Source of the DNA: DATEOR01 sp035273885 | Lineage (GTDB): Bacteria > Actinomycetota > Thermoleophilia > Gaiellales > Gaiellaceae | Assembly: GCA_035273885.1 (NCBI GenBank) | Contig: DATEOR010000024.1 | Location: 1-26,419, forward strand | Direction of reading: 5' to 3' | DNA: 26,419 nt | In this document: one piece after another, positions 20,919 through 26,419 of the stretch | How the letters are laid out: every line of letters starts with the position of its first letter | How positions within the stretch are numbered: the first letter of the stretch is position 1 | Made by a program: the position numbers and the translations under genes | Notes under the pieces: generated by a model | Told to the model about the DNA's origin: nothing | Databases searched by the model: none | What the model saw: the letters and a program-made list of their open reading frames with translations, nothing else

Positions 20919-21707
20919 CTACGGTACGGCGAGCGAGCCGGCCGGATGCACTTCGATGTGAACGTGCTGGCCGCGGTCCTGCGTGTAGCGGGCGAGCGCG
21001 GCCTGCTCCACCGAGGAGAGGTCGATGATCTGCCCGATCTTCGTTCTCCCGGAGGAGACGGTCATCCCGACGGTCAGGTTCGGATCGGGCCTCACGTTCG
21101 TGAGCGTGACGACGACCCCGGGGTTGCCCGACGGCTGGATGTCGATCCGGACGCCGTAGGGCTTCCCGTTCACGATCTGGTCGGAGACGGCCATGATGCT
21201 CCCGTCCACGGGCGTGTAGACGTCCGTGTCCGTCGGCGCTCCGACGTCGAGGCCGCCCGTCTCAGGTCCGACCCCGCCGCTGATCTGGTAGTAGCGGATG
21301 CCGGAGCTCGAGTCTCCGAAGAAGCGGTTGACCATCCGCTTCAGGAGGCCCGCGTTCGCCTGCGTGCCGATCGGGTCGAGCGCGAGCGCGCTCGTGCCCG
21401 AGGAGTGGTAGCCGATCGCCGTGACCCGGCTCTGGTTGACCGGAAGCTGAAGGCGAAGCGTGTCTTGGAGAGCCACGATCTGGGCCCGCGGCGGGCCTGA
21501 CGGCAGTAGCCGCGAGGTCGGCGCCGGGCCCGTGTTCGTCACCTCCGCGGTCCTGCCGGAGCCGAAGGCGGTGAGCATGAGCACGACGAGGCACACGCAT
21601 GCCACGACCGCCAATACGGCCGTTCGGCGCGCCTTGCGAACCCTCGCGCGCATCGCTTGTCGTTCAGCGGCGCGGTAGGCAAGCCCGGGAGCCTGGGGCT
21701 GAGCCAT
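20919..21707 (-). CDS. Membrane-anchored LytM/M23-like protein with incomplete zinc site
   Basis: A protein of 262 residues from ATG 21707. A basic cytoplasmic segment (AYRAAERQAMRARVRKARR) precedes one membrane helix (TAVLAVVACVCLVVLMLTAF). The outer part ends in an M23-type beta domain: GGLDVGAPTDTDVYTPVDGS, VVTLTNVRPDPNLTVG, and GQHVHIEVHP. The second HxH is present, but the first zinc ligand (His in HxGLD) is Thr here and the YAHL-type His is also missing, so it is probably not an active endopeptidase. Such degenerate LytM proteins often regulate other cell-wall enzymes. A promoter with TTGAAA-17-TAGCGT lies 7 nt before ATG. Confidence 0.82.
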   Translation of the reverse strand: MAQPQAPGLAYRAAERQAMRARVRKARRTAVLAVVACVCLVVLMLTAFGSGRTAEVTNTGPAPTSRLLPSGPPRAQIVALQDTLRLQLPVNQSRVTAIGYHSSGTSALALDPIGTQANAGLLKRMVNRFFGDSSSGIRYYQISGGVGPETGGLDVGAPTDTDVYTPVDGSIMAVSDQIVNGKPYGVRIDIQPSGNPGVVVTLTNVRPDPNLTVGMTVSSGRTKIGQIIDLSSVEQAALARYTQDRGQHVHIEVHPAGSLAVP

Positions 21708-21714
21708 CCGCGGC

Positions 21715-21743
21715 ACGCTAGCGGAGGTGACCACCGCTTTCAA
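21715..21743 (-). promoter_or_regulatory. Promoter TTGAAA-17-TAGCGT for the M23-like gene
   Basis: On the minus strand TTGAAA (21738-21743) and TAGCGT (21715-21720) are separated by exactly 17 nt, and the -10 is followed by 7 nt and ATG 21707. This is the best complete promoter among the CTAGNNT boxes. Confidence 0.65.
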
Positions 21744-21906
21744 ACGGATACCGCGGTCCTCGCCGGGCTCCGGCGCGAGAGCGAGGGAGCCGTCGGTCTC
21801 GAAAGACCAGTCCCAGGGTGGTGGACGGAGCCCGACTACATTTGCGGGTTTTGCAGGGCTTTCGTGCCCCTGATCATAGGGCCGGGGCGCTCTGGGCATG
21901 GTGAGC

Positions 21907-21912
21907 TAGCCT
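21907..21912 (+). promoter_or_regulatory. -10-like box (TAGCCT) before the exporter operon
   Basis: CTAGCCT is followed by 6 nt and GTG 21919, the start of a 15-codon leader frame. Confidence 0.45.
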
Positions 21913-21918
21913 TGCGGC

Positions 21919-21966
21919 GTGGTAGCCGTCCTTCGCTCTCACCCTGCCAGGGGCGTCGGACGCTGA
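21919..21966 (+). CDS. 15-codon leader frame overlapping the ABC ATPase start
   Basis: GTG 21919 opens a short frame (VVAVLRSHPARGVGR) that ends at TGA 21964-21966. It is placed 6 nt after a CTAGNNT box, exactly like leaderless genes in this window. Its stop overlaps the CTG proposed as ATPase start (CTGA). It may couple translation to the ATPase, or be the true N-terminus if one base is missing in the sequence. Confidence 0.35.
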   Translation: MVAVLRSHPARGVGR

Positions 21967-22622
21967 AAGCGCCGCTCCTCAGCGCGAAGGGGGTCTCGCG
22001 GAAGTACGGGCGCATCGTCGCGCTCGCCCCGACGAGCCTCGACGTGCACCCCGGTGACGCCCTTGCGCTCATCGGCCCGAACGGCGCGGGGAAGTCGACG
22101 CTCCTCTCGATCCTCGCGGGCGCGCTCGATCCGAGCGACGGCTCCGTGGCGAGCGGTTCCCCGAAGGTCGGCTGGGTCCCCCAGAAGCCGGCGCACTACC
22201 AGCGCCTCTCCCCGCGCGAGAACCTCGAGCTCTTCGCACGCCTCGAGGGCGTGCCCGAGGCGAAGGAGGTCGCAGGCCGCTACATCCGCCTGCTCGACCT
22301 CCCCGACGACGGACGCCTGACCGCCGAGCTCTCGGCGGGGAACCAGCAGCGTCTCAACGTGGCGGTCGCCCTCCTTGCGGGCCCAGACGTCCTTCTCCTC
22401 GACGAGCCGACTGCGTCACTCGACCCGCGGCAGCGGCGCCTCCTCTGGGAAGTCGCAGCGCAGGTGCGCGAGCGCGAAGGAGCGGTTGTCTTCGCAACGC
22501 AGAACCTGGAGGAGCTCGAGCGCTTCGCCACGCGTGTGGCCGTCCTCGTCGGGGGCGAGCTCGTCTTCGACGGCAGTCTCGAGCAGTTCAAGGCCGCGCC
22601 GGAGGCGGACGTGTTCGCGTGA
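21963..22622 (+). CDS. ABC transporter ATP-binding protein (ABC-2 exporter)
   Basis: About 219 residues from CTG 21963. Visible motifs are LLSAKGVSRKYGRIVALAPT, Walker A GPNGAGKST, the Q-loop region VGWVPQKPAHYQRLSP, signature LSAGNQQRLNVAVALLA and Walker B DVLLLDEPTASLD. At the switch position the sequence is FATQNLEELE, with Gln where the H-loop His usually stands, and the signature reads LSAGN instead of LSGGQ, so ATPase kinetics may be unusual. No ATG, GTG or TTG lies between the promoter box and the first conserved strand; CTG 21963 has AGGGG about 9 nt upstream. The partner permease follows after a 166-bp spacer. Confidence 0.85.
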   Translation: MKAPLLSAKGVSRKYGRIVALAPTSLDVHPGDALALIGPNGAGKSTLLSILAGALDPSDGSVASGSPKVGWVPQKPAHYQRLSPRENLELFARLEGVPEAKEVAGRYIRLLDLPDDGRLTAELSAGNQQRLNVAVALLAGPDVLLLDEPTASLDPRQRRLLWEVAAQVREREGAVVFATQNLEELERFATRVAVLVGGELVFDGSLEQFKAAPEADVFA

Positions 22623-22788
22623 GCCTCATGCCCCTCGACGCCTGCTGCTCCCGCCCGGCGGAGCCGGGCTCCGCCGCAGGCTGGCGCCGTACCCTGCACG
22701 ATGCTGCGCGAGCGCCGCTTGGTCGTGCCCCTTCGCACTGCCCTGCGCGCCGCTCGCTTGCGTCCCTTGGCTCCGACCCCCGAGGAAC
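22623..22788. repeat. Spacer with GC hairpin between ATPase and permease genes
   Basis: This 166-bp stretch separates two genes that should be one operon. It holds CGGCGGAGC-CGG-GCTCCGCCG (22656-22676), a perfect 9-bp stem without a T-run. Part of it (CGCTCGCTTGCGTCCCTTG, from 22751) resembles the spacer between E1-alpha and E1-beta. No coding character is seen, although the permease frame stays open through it. Confidence 0.4.
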
Positions 22789-24138
22789 ATGAGCCGCATC
22801 CGCCTTCTCCTCCGAAAGGACCTGCGCATCCTGGGCCGCTCGCCGGTGCTCGTCGCCGCGCTGATCATCTATCCCCTCGTCTTCGCCGCTCTCGTGGGCG
22901 CCGTCGTCCGCTATGCGGGAGACCGGCCGACGATCGCCTTCGTCGATCTCGACCGTCTGCCCGAGAAGTTGACCGTCGGGGGCCAGACCTTCAACGTCGC
23001 CGAGGTCCTCGACCAGGTGAACGAGAACGCGGAGCTCGTCCCGATGGATCCGGAGGAGGCCGACCGTAAGCTCGCCAACGGCGAGGTGAACGCGGAGATC
23101 ATCGTTCCGCGTGGGTTCGCCTCACGCCTGCGCGGAATGGTGGAGAGCCCGCAGCTCGAGCTGAAGACCGCCCGCGGAGGGGTCGCCACTCGCGTCGAGC
23201 AGCAGACGCAGGCGCTCGTCTACGAGCTGAACCAGCGTCTGCAGGAGGCGTACATCGACGCGAACCTCCAGTACGTGAGGCTGATCGTGGAGGGCGGCAC
23301 CGGCACCTTTCTCGGAAACGAATTCGACGTCGTCGGGCTGCAGCGAGCGGGCGAGCTCCTCACCGAGATCGAGCAGACGACGAAGGATCCCGAGATCGCG
23401 GTGCGGGCCCAGGAGCTCTCGAACTTCGTCCGCCAGGCGCAGCTCGCTCTCGGCGCGTCGGATGAGTCGCTTCGGGCGACGGCGAACCCGATCACGCTCG
23501 AGGTCGACACCGAGGCCGGCCGCTCCTGGCTCCTCTCGGCGCAGCTGCAGGCGTACGCACTCGCACTCACGCTCGCGTTCATCTGCGTCCTCCTCGCGGC
23601 GGCGGCGATCGCGTCCGAGCGGGACGAGAACGTGATCGGCCGGCTCGCGCGCGGGCTCGTCGGCCTGACGGGCCTCGTCGTGGTGAAGGTGGTGCTGGCC
23701 GCGCTGGTAGCAGTCGTGCTCGGGCTCGTCATCGCGCTCGTCTTCGGAGTGCTCGCAACCGTCACCGACGTCACCGGCGGAGAGCCTTGGTCGAGACTGC
23801 CGCTGCTTGCCCTCGGGCTCGTCTTCGCAGGGGCGGCGTTCGGCGCCTTCGGCGTCCTCGTCGGCGTTGTCGCGCGCGAGGCGCGCACCGCCGTGCTCGT
23901 CGCCTTCCTCGTCGCGCTGCCCCTGGTCTTTCTCGGGCTTCTCCCTGAAGGGACAGTCGAGGTGGCGCACGTGATCTCGAAGGCCTTCCCGTTCTCGCAC
24001 GCGGTCGACTTCTTCGAGTCCTCGCTCTACGACAACGACCCGTGGTCGACCCTCGCCGGGGAGGCCGCGTGGCTCGTCGGCCTGGCGGCGGCTTTCGGGG
24101 CGGCGGCCCGGCTTGGAATGCGAAGATTGCTGGCGTGA
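22789..24138 (+). CDS. ABC-2 type exporter permease
   Basis: A protein of 449 residues from ATG 22789, with GAGGA just upstream. A basic N-terminus (RIRLLLRKDLRILGRSP) and first membrane helix (VLVAALIIYPLVFAALVGAV) are followed by a large outer domain of about 200 residues. Then come five or more helices, beginning with AYALALTLAFICVLLAAAAI and ending with WLVGLAAAFGAAARLGMRRL. This is the ABC2_membrane_3 layout with the periplasm-side domain between helices 1 and 2. The substrate is unknown. Its TGA overlaps the hemB GTG (GTGA), so heme-precursor enzymes are translated together with it. Confidence 0.85.
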   Translation: MSRIRLLLRKDLRILGRSPVLVAALIIYPLVFAALVGAVVRYAGDRPTIAFVDLDRLPEKLTVGGQTFNVAEVLDQVNENAELVPMDPEEADRKLANGEVNAEIIVPRGFASRLRGMVESPQLELKTARGGVATRVEQQTQALVYELNQRLQEAYIDANLQYVRLIVEGGTGTFLGNEFDVVGLQRAGELLTEIEQTTKDPEIAVRAQELSNFVRQAQLALGASDESLRATANPITLEVDTEAGRSWLLSAQLQAYALALTLAFICVLLAAAAIASERDENVIGRLARGLVGLTGLVVVKVVLAALVAVVLGLVIALVFGVLATVTDVTGGEPWSRLPLLALGLVFAGAAFGAFGVLVGVVAREARTAVLVAFLVALPLVFLGLLPEGTVEVAHVISKAFPFSHAVDFFESSLYDNDPWSTLAGEAAWLVGLAAAFGAAARLGMRRLLA

Positions 24139-25106
24139 GCGCCTTTCCGGCCACCCGCCTCAGACGCTTCCGGCGCACCGGCGCCCTGCGGGAGCTCGTC
24201 CGCGAGACGCGGCTCGACCTGCGCGATTTCGTCTATCCGCTGTTCGCGTGCCCAGGCTCCGGCGTCGAGAAGCCGCTCGAGGGCCTTCCCGGAATCGCGC
24301 AGCGCTCGGTCGACCGACTCGCCGACGAGGCGGAGGAGCTCCTAGGACTCGGCATCGGCGCAGTCCTCCTCTTCGGGATCCCGGAGGAGAAGGATGAGGG
24401 GGCCTCGGGCGCCTACGACGACGATGGGATTGTCCAGCAGGCGCTCCGCGCTCTCGCGGAGCGGACGCCCGAGATGGTGCTCCTGACAGATGTCTGTCTG
24501 TGCGAGTACACGTCGCACGGCCACTGCGGCGTCGTCGACGGCGACGAGATCGTCAACGACCTCTCGCTCGAGCTCCTCGCGAAGACCGCCGTCAGCCATG
24601 CCGAGGCGGGCGCCCATGCCGTGTGCCCCAGCGACATGATGGACGGACGGGTCGGTGCGATCCGAGGCGCGCTCGACTCCGACGGCTTCGAGCACATCCC
24701 GATCGTGTCCTACGCCGCGAAGGCCGCCTCGGCGTTCTACGGCCCGTTCCGCGAAGCTGCGGAGTCGGCGCCGTCCTTCGGCGACCGCCGCAGCTATCAG
24801 ATGGATCCGGCCAACGCCCGCGAGGCTTTGCGGGAGTGTGAGCTCGACCTGCAAGAGGGCGCGGACGCGCTCATGATCAAGCCGGCGCTCCCGTCCCTGG
24901 ACGTCATCGCCGCGGCGAGAGCGCGCTTCGACGTACCGATCTTCGCCTACAACGTGAGCGGCGAATACGCGATGGTCAAGGCGGCCGCCGCGCGCGGCTG
25001 GCTCGACGAGCCCATGGCGGCGATCGAGAGCCTGACGGCGATCAAGCGCGCCGGCGCGGACGTGATCGTCTCGTACTGGGCAAAGGAGCTGGCGGGCTGG
25101 CTGTGA
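24135..25106 (+). CDS. hemB: Delta-aminolevulinic acid dehydratase (porphobilinogen synthase)
   Basis: A protein of 323 residues. Both Schiff-base lysines are present: Lys196 (VSYAAKAASAFYGPFR) and Lys249 (DALMIKPALPSLD). LLTDVCLCEYTSHGHCGV carries the three zinc-binding cysteines (121, 123, 131), so this is a zinc-dependent enzyme. It condenses two 5-aminolevulinate molecules to porphobilinogen in tetrapyrrole synthesis. GTG 24135 overlaps the permease stop, and the stop overlaps hemL in the same way (GTGA at 25103-25106). Confidence 0.97.
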   Translation: MSAFPATRLRRFRRTGALRELVRETRLDLRDFVYPLFACPGSGVEKPLEGLPGIAQRSVDRLADEAEELLGLGIGAVLLFGIPEEKDEGASGAYDDDGIVQQALRALAERTPEMVLLTDVCLCEYTSHGHCGVVDGDEIVNDLSLELLAKTAVSHAEAGAHAVCPSDMMDGRVGAIRGALDSDGFEHIPIVSYAAKAASAFYGPFREAAESAPSFGDRRSYQMDPANAREALRECELDLQEGADALMIKPALPSLDVIAAARARFDVPIFAYNVSGEYAMVKAAAARGWLDEPMAAIESLTAIKRAGADVIVSYWAKELAGWL

Positions 25107-26353
25107 CAACCAGTCTTCGGCGGCGCGCCCGGGCGCTCATTCCCGGGGGCGTCAACTCGCCCGTGCGCGCCTGGAAGGCGGTCGGCGGGGACGAGCCCTT
25201 CTTCGCACGGCGCGGCGAAGGTGCCTACGTCGAGGACACCGACGGGCGCCGGTATGTCGACTGGGTGATGTCCTGGGGGCCGCTCGTCTTCGGGCACGCC
25301 GACCCCGAGATCATCGAGGCGGTGCAGGAGGCGGCCGCCGACGGGACGACGTTCGGTACACCGACGGAGCGCGAGGTCGAGCTCGCCGAGGAGATAGTCG
25401 ATGCCGTGCCTTCGGTCGAGAAGGTGCGGCTAGTCTCGTCGGGCACCGAGGCGGCGATGAGCGCCGTTCGGCTTGCGCGCGGGGCGACGCACCGCGACCG
25501 CATCCTCAAGTTCGCCGGCTGTTACCACGGCCACGCCGACGCCCTGCTCGCCGAGGCAGGCTCCGGTCTCGCGACCCTCGGGCTCCCGTCCAGCCCGGGT
25601 GTCCCGCGCGGCGCCGCGGCAGACACGATCGTCACCGCCTACAACGACGTCGACGCCGCCGCGGCAGCCGTCGAGCGCTACGGAGAAGGACTCGCGGCCG
25701 TGATCGTGGAGCCCGTCGCGGGGAACATGGGCGTTGTCCCGCCCGCGCCGGGGTTCCTCGAGGCCCTACGCGCGCTCTGCGACGCTTCGGGCGCGCTGCT
25801 CGTCTTCGACGAGGTCATCACCGGCTTCCGCGTGGCGCGCGGCGGCGCTCAGGAGCTCTACGGGATCACGCCGGACCTCACCGTGCTCGGGAAGGTCGCG
25901 GGTGGGGGCCTTCCGCTCGCGGCCTTCGGCGGACGCGCGGACGTGATGGACGAGCTCGCGCCGACCGGGCCGGTGTACCAGGCGGGCACGCTCTCCGGCA
26001 ACCTGCTGGCGACGGCCGCCGCCCTCGTCGTCCTGCGTCGGCTTCGCGATCCCGAGGTGTACCGGCGCCTCGAGGAGACCGGCGCCGCCCTCGAGGCCGG
26101 CCTGTCGGCAACCGGCGTCACCGTGCAGCGCGTCGGCGGGATGCTGACCGTCTTCATGCAGGACGGGCCGGTCTGGAACTTTGCCTCCGCACAGGGCGCC
26201 GACACCGCGCGCTACGGAGAGCTCTTCCGCCACCTGCTCGAGCGCGGTGTCTACGTCGCCCCGTCCCAGTTCGAGGCCATGTTCGTCTCGACGGCGCACG
26301 GTCCGGCCGAGGTCGAGCGCACCGTCGATGCGGCTCAAGAGCTCCTTGGCTGA
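25103..26353 (+). CDS. hemL: Glutamate-1-semialdehyde 2,1-aminomutase
   Basis: A protein of 416 residues of normal length. RALIPGGVNSPVRAWKAVGG, the substrate segment VDWVMSWGPLVFGHADP, VSSGTEAAMSAVRLARG, KFAGCYHGHADALL and VFDEVITGFRVA are classical. The pyridoxal-phosphate lysine is Lys264 in VLGKVAGGGLPLAAFGG. It converts glutamate-1-semialdehyde to 5-aminolevulinate, the substrate of HemB, so the pathway is the C5 route. GTG 25103 overlaps the hemB stop. Confidence 0.97.
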   Translation: MTTSLRRRARALIPGGVNSPVRAWKAVGGDEPFFARRGEGAYVEDTDGRRYVDWVMSWGPLVFGHADPEIIEAVQEAAADGTTFGTPTEREVELAEEIVDAVPSVEKVRLVSSGTEAAMSAVRLARGATHRDRILKFAGCYHGHADALLAEAGSGLATLGLPSSPGVPRGAAADTIVTAYNDVDAAAAAVERYGEGLAAVIVEPVAGNMGVVPPAPGFLEALRALCDASGALLVFDEVITGFRVARGGAQELYGITPDLTVLGKVAGGGLPLAAFGGRADVMDELAPTGPVYQAGTLSGNLLATAAALVVLRRLRDPEVYRRLEETGAALEAGLSATGVTVQRVGGMLTVFMQDGPVWNFASAQGADTARYGELFRHLLERGVYVAPSQFEAMFVSTAHGPAEVERTVDAAQELLG

Positions 26354-26354
26354 G

Positions 26355-26419
26355 GTGAACGAGATCGTCGCGGCGGGCTACGACCGGGTGGCGGATCGCT
26401 ACGTGGAGCTCGAATCCCC
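26355..26419 (+). CDS. Class I SAM-dependent methyltransferase, N-terminal fragment
   Basis: The frame begins at GTG 26355, one base after the hemL stop, and is cut by the window edge after about 21 residues. VNEIVAAGYDRVADRYVELE matches the usual N-terminal helix of small class I methyltransferases (YDxxAxxY). ATG 26328, inside hemL, is in the same frame and is an alternative start. Substrate unknown; a link with heme synthesis is possible from context only. Confidence 0.55.
   Translation, partial: MNEIVAAGYDRVADRYVELES

Noticed and set aside
21795..21808. GGTCT-CGAA-AGACC hairpin between the M23-like and exporter genes
   Set aside because: Only 5-bp arms without T-run or other context; may be chance.

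Overview
The window is about 26 kb of very GC-rich, gene-dense DNA with almost no intergenic space. Gene content (crotonases, aerobic phenylacetate genes, a split-E1 2-oxoacid dehydrogenase, CHRD protein, GT87-type glycosyltransferases), frequent GTG starts, ATGA/GTGA overlaps and TANNNT boxes 6-7 nt before start codons suggest a high-GC actinobacterium. A deep Thermoleophilia-like lineage is my guess and is an inference only. I saw no tRNA, rRNA, CRISPR array, phage gene or insertion sequence, and no gene-free stretch longer than about 170 bp.

Layout. (1) 1-2129 (+): tail of an EthD-like protein, a crotonase, an NTF2-like protein and a second crotonase, all overlapping. (2) 2130-5499: an HtrA-like protease without signal peptide (-), a PaaG-type isomerase (+), a lipoprotein and an XRE regulator (-), and two small membrane proteins (+). 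(3) 5496-8351: paaABCD (-) diverging from a TetR gene, with a near-perfect 20-bp palindrome between them that matches the PaaR operator pattern. (4) 8515-12591 (+): a lipid/diacylglycerol-kinase-like protein, then E1-alpha, E1-beta and E2 of a 2-oxoacid dehydrogenase. (5) 12662-13634: a CHRD protein (+) and a thioredoxin-fold protein without CxxC (-), facing each other across two large hairpins. (6) 13764-16683 (+): membrane protein, phosphodiesterase-type phosphatase, protein-isoaspartate methyltransferase, PRC-barrel protein. (7) 16697-20167 (+): GtrA-like protein and two multi-spanning GT-C-type glycosyltransferases. (8) 20130-21707 (-): a degenerate LytM/M23 protein followed by a YmdB-type phosphoesterase. 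(9) 21919-26419 (+): ABC-2 exporter (ATPase, permease), hemB, hemL and the start of a methyltransferase.

How the genes work together. The paa block encodes the oxygenase that epoxidises phenylacetyl-CoA, and PaaG isomerises the product; phenylacetyl-CoA probably relieves repression by the TetR protein. The crotonases and the dehydrogenase feed acyl-CoA and acetyl-CoA (or branched acyl-CoA) metabolism. GtrA plus the GT-C proteins point to lipid-linked sugar transfer at the cell envelope. hemB-hemL make heme precursors and are translationally coupled to an exporter.

Most interesting signals: the PaaR-like operator; a recurrent CTAGNNT box 6-7 nt before start codons at six loci (leaderless transcripts); two genes whose only sensible start is CTG, one behind a 15-codon leader frame; a strong sigma70-like promoter overlapped by a palindrome at the XRE/membrane-protein divergence; and two similar roughly 160-bp hairpin-bearing spacers that interrupt otherwise compact operons. 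I found no defence island or clearly new multi-gene system.
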